Assembly: GCF_052324685.1 (NCBI RefSeq)
Contig: NC_135212.1
Location: forward strand, 49,300,898 to 49,364,897
DNA from: Brachyhypopomus gauderio
Lineage: Eukaryota > Chordata > Actinopteri > Gymnotiformes > Hypopomidae
DNA: 64,000 nucleotides
Reading direction: 5' to 3'
A program made the position numbers and the translations under genes. This document shows, in pieces, positions 1 through 13,236 of this stretch (position 1 is the first letter of the stretch; the number at the start of each line of letters is the position of its first letter). The notes under the pieces were generated by a model. That model had not been told where the DNA came from. It ran no database searches and was given only the letters and a program-made list of their open reading frames with translations.

Positions 1-1336
1 CGCTGAGAAGAGCATGATTTATTCAGGCCCATAGTCATATAGAGCCATATTCATTAAGACGGTCCAAAGTCGTAAAGGTTGTAAAGATAAATCTGAGACA
101 GAAACACGACAAACACGAACAACAGGTTTTGACACATTTTAGACAGGGAGATAAAATAGACATAAACCAAACGTACACTGTGGATAATAACCCAAAGACT
201 GAACACTGCCACTGAGTAACCAGATAGCTGTAACATAGCCGATGTCAAATCATCGACTGAAACAAATACCAGCAACGAAACAAAGAAAATACTGGTTTTA
301 AAAAGACAGGAATAGCAAGGGCACTAAACTAGAAAAAGGTGACGACGATTAAAAGGGGGCGTGGTTACAAAATGACGGGCGGGAACAACAAGAGCGCGTG
401 GAAAACCATAACAAAAGCACGTGGAACGAGAAAACCAAGAAACAAGAGACGTGATCGGTGGAGACCGGGCTAACCGTGACCGGGCTAACAGTGGCAGTAA
501 CGTTACGCCGTGCTTTCGGATATGCAATATCGTTTTTCACTGAGTGAAATAAATCACTACAATTGTTTACTGTGAATAATTACTCTCAGTAATCACTAAG
601 GTATGAAACATGAATCACAGCTGCGATACAGGTATCTGCCACCAAATAACTTGCTGCAAAGTTTTTTTTTCTAGAATAGCTGATAATTGTATTGACGGTA
701 AGGTGAAATTGCCAAAAAATTGTTATCTATTTTAAATGGGCTGCCCAATTGCACTAGCTTGGTATTAAGAACATTTCCAAATATTACATGGAACAATTAT
801 GAAACAAATAGATATAGTATGTTAAGACCTGCATTTTGTATTTGGAATTTAGAGTAGCCTAAGCACGTAATTCTACCTTCCTATAAATACTTATTCTGTA
901 TTAAACATATCAGTGCCAAAGAACAAATTATTCAGTCAGACTTTGTTGTTTCATTGATATGATAATCTGCATTTGAAAGTACAGAGTAATATATAACAAT
1001 AACAGTATTACTGCCAGTGCTACTGGTATTTTCTCATTTGAAGTGTTTTGTGTTTTGTATGTTATGTTAATGAGTCAACTTATAAATTGTGCAACTCACC
1101 ATGTAAGGACATTGTATTAAAAGTTATATTTCCATATCTAGAAGAATGTGATTCCTTTTGACTTGAGTTGGTAAACTGGTGTTACATTTTTATATTGCTG
1201 TAATAAAAAACTACAGAAAAGTATCATTTGAGATTTTGCTTTATTATTCTTAATGTTGGACTTTGTGTTGAAGGAGATACATATATATCAAAGGGATTTA
1301 TGTAATCCACTGATTTGAAGTGATTGTGGCTGTACC
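1..1336. other. Intergenic sequence, no gene recognised
   Basis: No open frame here has a recognisable domain. The first 540 bases include a slightly GC-richer patch near 350-520 with a short direct duplication of gaccgggctaac. The rest is AT-rich and looks like ordinary intergenic DNA. Confidence 0.5.
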
Positions 1337-1824
1337 TGTCACGGTGAGGAGGCCGGGTCGCCACCAGAGGGCGCGCATCCCGGCCAGCAGCCGATCCCAG
1401 CACACACCCCCGCGCACGCAACCACTCCCACAGTCACAATCACCATCATACTGAACACCTGTTTCTTATTTACTTTGCTCTTCTTAAGCCCGCAGGTCGT
1501 CTGGTCCAGTGCTGCACATTGCCGCTACATGAGTGTCTCTGGTCTCTGCCACTGCGTTTCCTACCTGCGTGCGCGCTAAGAGCTTTACCTTGCATCACTT
1601 GCAGTGTGTGCGTTACGAGCCTTACTAGTGTGCGCTACGAGCTTTACCTTGCATCACTTATAGTGTGTGCGCTAAGACCTTTACTGGTGTGTGCTACGGG
1701 CTTTACCTTGCATCACTTGCAGTGTGTGCGCTAAGAGCTTTACTGGTTTGGTTGCCATGGACAATAAACATCCTTCTGTTCAACCGTCTCCGGCGGCCTC
1801 TGTCCCGACACCTCCGGCGTCACA
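1337..1824 (+). mobile_element. Solo LTR of a Ty3/Gypsy retrotransposon
   Basis: A 488-bp block starts TGTCACGG and ends GTCACA. It is near-identical to the LTRs of the fuller element at 37.5-41.5 kb. The 5 bp GTACC flanks both sides, a target-site duplication, so this is an LTR left by LTR-LTR recombination rather than a fragment. It contains several copies of a roughly 37-bp internal repeat (gctttaccttgcatcactt core). It lies about 2.8 kb upstream of the tex2l start codon in the same orientation. Confidence 0.9.
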
Positions 1825-4083
1825 GTACCTGTTAAACTGTTTGAATAAATAGGCCTAAATAAACTGATAGGAAAATAATCTAATAATAGCATAAATAGCA
1901 AAAATTGTAAATACTCAAGAGTACTTTCATAAAGGGCTGTATTTGGTTTAAAATATGTCTATTATAATTTAAAGTTGTAATCTATTGTGAATTTCACATC
2001 CTCATTTAACATCTTCATTTTACATCATTGTAACTTTAAACATCTTACCAGGAAGCCACGAGGTAGCCTACTATCCAGCCCAGTATAGTAGATATTTGAG
2101 TAAACATCATTGATCAGAAATCGTAGTCGGATTTAAAGCAATCTTTCTACGAATGGATTTTATAACTGTTTAATAAAGGCTTACATAAGCTATTCACTGC
2201 TGTCCTCAGCGAGGCGAAGGAGTGAATGTTGTATTCATATAGGCTACTGCGGCAGGGTGGACGAGGAAACGAGGTGTAGAAACGGAGGCGCAACGTATTG
2301 CGTACGTTAATGATTTAATCTGGATTAGTAACTGGCAGTTCAAATCAATTTGGTGCTGCCGATTTCTCGAAAGATAGAAGGTATGACGCGTAGGTTTTTG
2401 TTTTGTTTATGTTGTTGTTTTCCTTTGTTTGTTTCGTTTGTGTGTTGACGTTGGCCTCTTCAATACAACATCCAAGAAAAAGCGTACCACAGCGAGAATT
2501 GCAATAGTCGATATGTGGCATTTTATTACTAAAATACGCGTGCGAGTCAACCTTTGTCTTTTCTCTTTTCTACTGCAGAGCTTTTCACTTTCGCAGTCAA
2601 AGATGCTCTGCAGCGGATCGTCCTGAGCTGTAAATTACTGTTCGAATTTAGGATATCACCTTAAACTCTACCTTCTTCACACACCTGTGTGTATAAGCAT
2701 GGGAATGAAAAGATTTTGACTGCTATCTGAAAGAATTTGGTGAGTTCTAAAGAAAACGGTGTTAGATTTACTATTTTTTATGATAGTCTTAAAACTCAGT
2801 TGAAGAGACAACAATGCATAGACTGCCAAGATGATCTGGAAAATGTGTAAAACAATAGCATGATTTTATTACATTTTGGTATGACATATGGTTCGCTGGA
2901 TAATCTGATTGACCACAGGTGGCCAGGTTTTGGGCATCACACAAATTGGGTCTAAATCCATGCTTAGGACAAGGTAATTCTGTGATATTGACATTTGTAC
3001 AACAACTCTACAAGTTTAGATTTTTGTGTCATTCTCTTATATGTTACAGGATGGTGAAGTTGTGTAATAAATCATCTGGTGCAAAAATGCATTTAAATAT
3101 ATATATAGACTCAGATCAATTTACATATATACAGACTCATGTTCATTTATGTAGTGTGCTGCCATGGCACTGTGGCCAGAGCCTCTGCATGACTGGATAC
3201 TGTCTTTAATATCACATCATTCAGTTAATCTACAGTTAATCTGTGGGGCCGAAAGCCTTAAAAAAAGACTTTGAATTGATTATCAATCCAGCCTGTTTTA
3301 CTGTGAGTTAATCATTCTTCTAGGTCTTGGCTTGATGCAATTGGATCCAAAAGTCATTTATCAAAATCAAACACATATGCTCCTAATACGCTGTGTTGAT
3401 ATAGATTCAGATAGTATAGTCCTGTGTGCTTTGCAGAATAACTTCTGTTGAGAAATATTTTCCAGCTTGCAACAATCAAACTTAAACAAACTCGAGGTGC
3501 TGGAAAACTGGGACAATGCCAGATTCTTCACTTCTTTGATAGTGGAGTTGATCTCTTGTAGCCCATGGCAAGGATGCCTTTCACTTCTATTTTTTTAAAA
3601 GTGCAGCTCTTTGTTCAGCAGTAATGCCAAGTTAAATTGTTTCATTCATTAAGGGGCCATAAAAGATTGCATAGTCAGTGTAACAGCTTCTAGTCTTCAG
3701 TGCTGCAGTGATTAAGAGCAGTGCTATTACACCATCAACCTGGGGGGGGGCAGGCTACTCTTCTGAGGTGAACTCATGTTCACAGTGTCCAGTGAGGAAT
3801 ATCTGATTCAGGACACCAATAGGTTGATGCTAGTAATTTGCCCCCCCTAAATTTGCTAGGGCTCCTATATGGTGTTAGTCTAAGCCTTTCACTTTTTACA
3901 TCGGTTGTGTTTGTCTACATATCCCAAAGTGCTTTATATAAGACAGGTTAAACTTTAGTGTCTGATGCTATGATGTATTGTATAGTGACATACAAACATG
4001 TGTCTTCATAAGCAGCTCAGAATCTTAACTTTTATGAACTGATGTTGGTTTACGTTTATTAGATGTTTGGGCAGCTCTTGTGT
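1825..4083. other. Upstream region of tex2l, possible untranslated first exon
   Basis: No coding exon is recognisable. A CpG-bearing patch at about 2240-2400 (gcagggtggacgagg ... agatagaaggtatgacgcg) could be a promoter with an untranslated first exon and a gtatga donor for tex2l. That is a guess from base composition. The rest (2.4-4.08 kb) is AT-rich without visible structure apart from a G run near 3740. Confidence 0.3.
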
Positions 4084-4261
4084 CTCTCACCCCCCGTCTT
4101 TTCCTCTGCCTTCTCTTTCTTCTTCTCTCTCCTCTCTCTATCACTCCTTCTCTCATCCTCTCTCTCACCCTCTCTCCCTTCCCCTCTCTCTCTCCTCAAC
4201 TCTCTCCACCTCTGTCTTGCCATCTATTGGCTCTTCTCTCTCTTCCTCTTCCTCTCTTTCT

Positions 4262-4312
<51 letters not shown>
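4084..4312 (+). repeat. CT-rich tract ahead of the tex2l acceptor
   Basis: Imperfect pyrimidine tract ending in a pure (CT)n run at about 4271-4312. It lies just upstream of a probable 3' splice site (ctgctgttag at 4346) that opens the exon carrying the tex2l start codon. Frames reading through it encode only Ser/Leu/Pro repeats and are not genes. Confidence 0.9.
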
Positions 4313-4315
<3 letters not shown>

Positions 4316-4587
4316 CCCTCCCTGTGATTTCTTTCTCTGCTGTTAGACTGAAGCCGTTAGCCTGCCTGCTGCTCGCCGAGCTTGCACAGGAGTGTGGGTG
4401 TAGGGAACCAGCACCCACTCACTGGACTGGACAAGAATCAGCTGCTGAAATCACCCACGAGAGGAGAGGATGACCTCGCCTACAGACCACAGACCCAGCA
4501 CTTCGTACGGCCACGTTGCCCACAAGCCAACTGCCCGTCGGGTGCGGACGCGGTGAGCAGCCCTGACCCGGGTTCCTGCCTGCATTC

Positions 4588-6230
4588 ATGGACAGCGATG
4601 AGCTTGTCATTCACTTGGAGCACGATGACGAGGACTCTGCCATCAATCCCAGAGAGAGAACGTGTGAGAGGGGGGAGAGGGGGGAGAGGGGGGAGAGGGG
4701 GGAGAGGGGGCTGGCTCTACAGAGCTCTGTCTACCAATTTCCACTCTCGTCCTCCAAGCTCTGCTCTCCAGGTGAGATGTTAGCCTCAGCTCCTGACACC
4801 AGCACGGAGCCCCCATCTCTAGCAGCACCAAGAGGCATCGTCAAGTCCTCCTCTTCCTCCTCCGACACGGAGTCTACCTCGGCCGCCCCACTGAAGCCTA
4901 AGCAGTCTCTTGGACTCGTCCGGTCGCTCTCCGCCGAGATCTCGCAGCGGGAGCCTGAAGCTTGCCTCTCCCAGTCTGACTCCGAGCTCCACCTGCAGAC
5001 ACGTGAGCGGCCGCCTCCACCACCCAGGCCGCGGTCTGAGGATGAGGGGCCCTCAGCTTCCACGGGGCCCTCGTCACGAGGAGAACACCAGCCCAGCCTG
5101 GACACCTCCCTCAGGGCCGAGCTGGAGGACACACGGCGTAAGCTGTCAGAAGCCATGCACGAGCCTCTCAGCATGCTTAGCAAAATCATGGGCGAGGAGG
5201 GTGTCGGCACCAGAGCCCAGAGGGGGGTGATGTCCAGGGATCTGCCTGTGTCCCAGGGTGGCGTGCTGGAAGGGACACTCGTTCGGGGAGAGGCCGGAGG
5301 GGTGTGCCAGCACCCAGAGGAAGCTTCCTGTGAAACTTCACCGCAGGAGACCAGGAGAGGACTGCCCGAGCTCTGCCGCGAGCTGCCCGCTGACGGCGGC
5401 CGCTACGAGATCCGCACCTGCACCAACGTCATGCGCGTCGTGAAGGTTAAAGGTCACGCAAGCTCAGAGCTCACAGAGCCACAGCAGGACAGGGCTGGAG
5501 CGTGTTTGGAACCGGGCAGGTGGCTGGCCTGCGTGGGTTTGCTGACCTACAGTTTCTTTGTGCTGCCGCTCTCGTCATACCTGGCAGGGCTGTCTTTGGG
5601 CTTGGCCTGCGGGTTCATGATGGGCCTGGGGGTGATGCTGATGCTAGCGCCACGGCGACTGACCACCACCCGTAAGCCGACTCCCTCCCACGACGACAGG
5701 CCATCTGCAGACTCCACCAGCAGAGGGCAGAGCGGGGTGCTGCAGGTCAGTCTGGTGCATACTCTCATAACATACTCCCATAACATACTCTCATAACATA
5801 CTCCTAAAACATACTCTCATAACATACTGGTCAGTCTGGTGCATACTCTCATAACATACTCCCATAACATACTCTCATAACATACTCCTAAAACATACTC
5901 TCATAACATACTCTCATAACATACAGGTCAGTCTGGTGCGTACTCTCATAACATACTCCCATAACATACTCTCATAACATACTCCTAAAACATAGTCTCA
6001 TAACATACAGGTCAGTCTGGTGCGTACTCTCATAACATACTCTCATAACATACTCCTAAAACATACTCTCATAACATACTCTCATAACATACAGGTCAGT
6101 CTGACACACTCACTGTCTCATAACATGGAGGTCAGTCCATCACTCTCTCATACTGTATCGTGCAGGTCAGAGGCGGTTTGGATAGTTACAGTTATGCTTA
6201 TACCTGCAAAATCTGCTCAGTCTTCGCCTT

Positions 6231-6301
<71 letters not shown>

Positions 6302-8436
6302 GATATTAGTGGTTTACAGTGAATAAGATACCACTCCCAGAGAGAATCCAGGACCTTGCTGTGTACATCTGTTCAGTATCAATCAATTGTCCCCAAGACA
6401 AGTTATAATTATTTAAGCTGGTTAATTAGTCAGGTTGACAGGTGGCTGTGTGCTTACAATGCTGTAAACACGCTTACTATGTTATACTATGTTATCAGAT
6501 GAAATGCCACTTGCTATATCAACATTACTCTGGCCTCTTTATTTTGTTACATCACCCACGCACCCATGACTTATGACACGTGCAGCTCCACACAGGTAGA
6601 GGTGAGGGCCTCTTCCCAGAATGCCTCTTTCCAGTGTGCAGAGGCACTCACCCCCAGCAGCTGCTCCTCACGTCTCCTCACCCAACACGCCCACCACAAG
6701 CACGCAGAGACCCAGCTCTCCACTGTACTGATTGGATATGCCTGTTTCCCAGTTCCCTACGTGTAGATAAATCCTCCTGTTTGCACTCATTGACTTCTTG
6801 ATCCACATTACTGAGCTCATTGTCAGCTGGACAGGCGCCAGTGTGCTGACCTGTTTATCCTGTTCTAACGTCTAGCTCTGATTGCTTAGCCCTTTCCTGC
6901 CCATGCTGTTTTGCTTTAATGGTTATGATTCTCACCTTTTCTGTTTTTTCCATAATGTTTTGAGCATTTTGAACTACTGGGTTACTCTGTGACGGTGGAC
7001 ACTTCAGGAATAACCACATACGGAGACAGAAAACGTCAAAAAGTCTCTGTTATTAACTTCATTATCTGTTATATAACAAGTGCCAGTGGCCTTAATTATG
7101 CTGCTATGTGTTATCTGTGCCCTCTTTATGTCGGAAATAGAACAGCAAACAGGATAATGTAAGGCTGCAGGAAGCCAAGGCTGTAATTAACCCTGCTCTC
7201 TGTAGGGGGCGTTTTACAAACGCACATACACAGTTATATGTTGAGCTTGAGCTTTATAGTAACATGTCGAGATTTTTACAGCAATGTATTCTATTGATTA
7301 TAATCATAATAAATAGAGAAATGTTGATACTAGATCAAGTTTTATATCTCAGAGATCCTTTGTGAATACAGACCAGTATCAGTGTAACCAACGGGCACGT
7401 GTAGAATCTGATCCCAGATCAGCACTATAAGACGCTAACTACCCCATGTACTCTTGGATGCAGGGCTGGATGAACGAGACGTGTGCTTACGACCCGGAGA
7501 CGTTCCACCCGTCACTGTGCCACCCGGTCTACGCCACGCTCCACAGCTGCTGCCTTCGCCTGGCATACCCGCCGGCCAGCGGGCCACACCGCGCTATCGA
7601 GGGTGAACCCACGCACGATGCCACGTTCACACGCACGCGCTGTTTCCGGCTGACCAATAGCAAGGTCTGGTTAAATGTGACCTCACCCTTTATGTCACAC
7701 TGTAGCACACTTATGAAACATCTTTACAGCATCTACTGTGACTAAAGGGGCTCTTTCGTCTGCTTCCATTTTTTGAACATTGCCAAACGATCTGTTGCGC
7801 CGCAGGTGTCTCTGCTGCCATCGGCTTTGGCCAAGAAGCGCATGTGGAATAAGAAGTACCCCATCTGCATCGTGCGGGCTGAGGAAGAGGAGTGCGGAGA
7901 GGAAGACGGGTGTGGTGAGGACGTGCGAAGCAGCAAGCGGGCGGAGGAAGAGGCCGAGGACGAGGAGCAGCCCCGGCGGGCACAGAGGGAGGGGCGGGGC
8001 AGCGCCACGCTCTACCTGTTCGCCCGCACGGGCCGGGAGAAGGAGGAGTGGTACCAGCACCTGCTGCTGGCGGTGCGGGCGGAGCCCCAGGGCATGCTGG
8101 GACACAGCGGTGTGAGGACAGGTGCGGTGCTGGGGCCCCCAGACTGCTGACACATGCACACACTGCAGAATCGTGCAATGAACTTTGCAATGTTGCAACT
8201 AATTTTTTTGTCAGTAATGGGCACAACCTGCAACATTAAAACTTCTCTCTCTCTCTCTCTCTCCCTCTCTCTCTCCCTCTCTTTCTCTCTCCCTCTCTCT
8301 CTAACTCCCTCTCTCTCTTCCTCTCTCTCTAACTCCCTCTCTCTCTCCCTCTCTTTCTCTCTCCCTATCTCTCTAACTCCTTCTCTCTCTTCCTCTCTCT
8401 CTAACTCCCTCTCTTTCTCTCTCCCTCTCCCTAACT

Positions 8437-8468
<32 letters not shown>

Positions 8469-10675
8469 CCCTCTCTTTCCCTCTCTCTCTCTACCTCCCT
8501 CTCTCTCTCTAACTCCCTCTCTCCCTCTCTTTCTCTCTCTCCCTCTCTCCCTCTCTTTCTCTCTCCCTCTCCCTAACTCCCTCTCTCTCTCTCCCTCTCT
8601 CTCTCTCTCTCTAACTCTCCCCCCCTCTCTCTCTCTAACTCCCTCTCTCTCTCTCTCTCTCTCACTCACTCTCTCTACCTCCCTCTCCCTCTCTCTCTCT
8701 CTCTTTCTCTCCCTAACTCCCTCTCTCCTGTGTGGATCTAGAGGGGAGCATCACTGAAGGCTCGTGTCTGGCCTGTCCTGATGACCTGAGCTCTATGCTG
8801 GCTCAGAGGGAGCTGGCTGGCTCGGTGAGAGAGCGCCTCCTGCTGGACTACAGCTCCTACATGGCCCACTTTGGTGCAGCAGAGAACAGCAGCCTGCCGG
8901 GCACACCGTGGCCCAGCCGGCCTGACAGCCCCACCAACACACTGACGGTGACGCTTAACAGCATTCAGCACCATGGACGAGAGTTCAGAAGGATATTTCT
9001 GGGCAGAGTATCTGCACATTCCTCAATATATTTCATGAGTTTCTGGTTCCAGTTCAATTTCAGCTATGTTTAGCCCAGGAACTTTCATCTAGTACATTGT
9101 TCATGTTGATCAGTTGAAAAGATTAAACAATGATTGGCAAAGTAGCAAAAGAAAGCTTAGCTCAGCAAAACACTGGATAATGTTCAACAATCCAGGAAGC
9201 CTGAGCAAAATCCTGGTGAGGACTTTTACTTTCTGAACCTGGAATTGACACTTCTGTGAGGTGCTAGATGAACATTCAAGTCAGTGTTTGTCTCATTAGT
9301 TACGATGTCTACTGTGTCTGCTCATCTCCTGGAAACTGCACTGACTTTGGTGGACATTTTTTTATATGAGCATTTATACAAATTTCCTATGACCAGTAAG
9401 CATCAACACAGAAGCATCTCCCCTGACCACACCCTGCCCACAACCTCATTCAAATTACTTCCAGCTTTTCACTAAAGCAGTATGGACACTGAAGTGTCTG
9501 TCATCGATATCTGTGTGTGTTCCTCCAGCTGCGGTCGTCCAGCGAGCAGGGCCCGAGGTGCAGAGGGGGGCGGCCGGCCTGGCTTAACGCCCTGATCGGG
9601 AGGGTCTTCTGGGACTTCCTTCGAGAGCACTACTGGGCTGAGCAGGTGGCCCACAAGATCCAGAATAAACTGAGCAGGATCAGGGTGAGGGCGGACGTGA
9701 TGCTGGGCTCGGCGCGGCTGCAGCCAAGATCACTAGGCCGGTCAGAGTGTGAACATGGAGAGTTAGTCCGTGAGGGTCCGCTCGCGTAGCGTCACTCTCT
9801 ACGTAGGTTTCGTTGTAAACACTGCAGTTACGTAAGCGTGCAGAGCCCACGAGGGTTTGTTGTGATGACTGCAGATGGATTCAGAACACACAGGCTCTGC
9901 TCTCACACTTCTGGTCCCATGATAAGGGAGCTGTTGATGACGGCAGGATTCCTCCCACCTCGTCCTGCTATGTGGGTGAATGCTGGATAGTTAACGTGCA
10001 GGTGGCCGGGCTCACAGCCATTAGCTTGCTAGAGACTGCTGGAGACCTAGGCAGCTTGTCAAAGCACTCTCTCTCTCTCGCTCTCTCTCTCTCTCTTCCT
10101 CTCTCTTTCTCTTTCTCTCTCTCTCTCTCTCTTTCTCCCTTTCTCTCTCTCCCTCTCTCTCTAAAATTACTTGTGATGGCCAAAGCACAAAGCTAGCTAT
10201 GACTCAGCTTGCTAAAAACATAACAAGAATGAGTTTGATGATAAGGTGATTGCCAGCCCATGAGTATTGGCCTTATTGTCCAGATAGTTGACTAAATGCT
10301 GCTAGCATTAGCCTGTTTTGCATTCCACGTGAAATAATTTGTAATGACTTGCTTTACTGAGCTCATTTTAAATCCCAAAGTATCTCATTCTACATAACAT
10401 GTCTTGGCTGACATGTTTAGGTCTACTATAAAGTTTTTACTCTAGATTTTTTGTCCTGTGGCAGTTGCCATACTTCATGAACAAGCTGGCCCTAGCTGAG
10501 CTGGATATGGGCACCTGCATGCCACAAGTATTGAGCACCTCCAAACCTTTGGTGGATCACAGAGGTGAGACACACCGAACACATATACACACAGAGGTGA
10601 GACACACCGAACACATATACACACAGATCTATGTGTGTGTGTGTGTGTGCTCTCTATCTCTCCTGCCTATTGTTA

Positions 10676-10757
<82 letters not shown>

Positions 10758-10768
10758 ACACACATACA

Positions 10769-10864
<96 letters not shown>

Positions 10865-13001
10865 GAATATATAGAGCTTAGCTGACTGAAGATTTTTGTA
10901 CATAAGCCCAACATTTTTATTTGATGCTGTAAATGTTATATGAATGGATGCACTGACATGAATATGTATGTGTATATTTGTGCAGGTGTACATATGTGTT
11001 CTGAAGTCTGTTTGTGCATATGATATGTGTGTGTGCGTGCGTGTGTGTGTGTGTGTGTGTGTGAGTGTGTGTGTGTGTAGGCCTGTGGCTGGAGCTGGAG
11101 GTGGTGTATGCTGGCTCACTCCAGATGACCCTGGAGACCAAACTGAAGCTGTGTAATCTGGGCAGAGAAAACGTGTCTGAGACAGACAGCAACGCAGAGC
11201 CCTCGAGACTGGCGGGGTAGGAGTAGGCCATGGGTTAAAGTTCTCCGTCACTACGACGGATTTCCGTCATTTGATTTTTTGGGGGGGAAATTCCGTCAAA
11301 TCATAATAAACCACACACGCGCGTGCTATCTGTTTTGTGGCCAAAATATGATTCTCTCACTGGCGCTCTTCAGCACTGGATGTGTATATATATATAATCG
11401 AGTGTCCGCGCGCCGAAAATGACGTAATCGCGGTGGCTCCACCCGTGCGCGAGAGCCTCGCGCGCTGGCGATTCGCGAGGTCGTGCACCTCTCGAAATTT
11501 GTAACTTCGCGCGCGCCACGCTTCAGCCCAATGTACTAATCATTAAATATTCATTTGTTCATTCATTTTGAATATTATAATGTCATGTCCATACTATAAA
11601 GTGACTACATTTCATTTTTTATTTGAATTTGTAGTGAAATATAGAAGTTATGGTTATTTATACTGGAGAATCTCTCCACCGATCACAGACTTTTCTTCAT
11701 TTAGCTTTTATACAGTCGGAGAAAATAGGCGCATTTCTTCCATTTAAAATGTCAACTTTTTATTTCTAAACCAATTTAACATGGATGGTGTTGTTCTGTT
11801 TGTATTTAAAAGCTCTATCCAGTGGTGTGATTTAATTTGCCATTTTTGGATATTTAATTTTTTTATACTACTTTTGTATCTACTTAAAGCAGGTAATCTT
11901 ACAGCTTATGTTTTGCTATAGTGAATCTGATAAAACCAAGAGAGCTTCATACCTTTTAAAACTCACCAGGATTCATTAAATTTGACTTGATTTTTAAAAA
12001 ATTTTCTGGAGGAGGAGCCCAGATAACTCCATTATATAAACATTTATGTACATTTATTGCTCAGGTGTTGCATTTTGTTGCTTCATAGATTCTCTCTTCT
12101 GTCCTTACACAGGCTGTTTAGATAAATATACTTTATAAATGTTTCTTAATGAAATCCTTAATTTAGTGCACTAAACCAGAGTCAAAGCTAGACCCGGTCA
12201 GAGGGAATACACACAAAGAAGGTCTCATTTCTTAATGAAGTATTAGTGATTGTTAACATGCTTTGAAATGACTACAAATTATTCCAGCATTTCTTGAAGA
12301 GGTGGATCTTCAAGCAGCAAGTCACTCAGATTATTCAGACAAGTCGGTCTTAATTCCACCATCTGAACACTGGTGCAGAAAAGAGTCTTCCATGATTCTT
12401 GAGCTCAAGTGGTTGAGATCCTGCCGTACCAGTAACACATAGTTTTCTCGTGTGCATGTCTGTTATAGCTCCAGGGTGTGTGTTATTGAAGACAGTGATG
12501 AGGAGTCTTCTAGTGCAGGCTCTTCTGATGAAGAGGACCCAGTGCCCTCTGAGTCTCAGGGAACTTTGGGAAATATACCCCCACATGCTGATGGGTAATA
12601 ATCCTCTCTTGTCTCTTGTACCACTTCAGTACTGAATCAGTATATCAGTATATCTGCCTCATTTCAAAGCCATTCTGACCAGGAAAATTAGTCTATCTAT
12701 AAATAATACCTGTCTAGACATGGTGGTGGGAGCAGAAGAAGGAAAATTCTGCGCTTTGTGGACAAGATTACCCAGTCAAAGTACTTCCAGAAAGCCACAG
12801 AGAATGAGTACATCAAGAGGAAGATTGAAGAGGTTTCCAACACTCCACTACTACTCACTGTGGAAGTGCTGGAACTCTCTGGAACTCTGGCTGTCAACGT
12901 TCCACCGCCCCCTACTGACCGTATATGGTACTGAGAATTTTTCCGTGCTATATGCATGATCGTGATTCTAAATAAATATGCTTTATATATATCAGTAGCA
13001 G

Positions 13002-13047
<46 letters not shown>

Positions 13048-13188
13048 GTACAGTTTCCGTGTGCCTCCGAGGCTAGAGCTACGAGTCAGGCCCATGCTGG
13101 GTGAGAGAGAGGTTACTTTCACTCATGTCACTCAGTGGATAGAGAGGAAACTGCAGTGTGAGTTTCAGGTCGGTAGGATTGTAAACAG

Positions 13189-13236
<48 letters not shown>

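Noticed and set aside
8154-8669. Ser/Leu and Arg/Glu-rich frames
   Set aside because: They read through the (CT)n array in a tex2l intron, which is low complexity.
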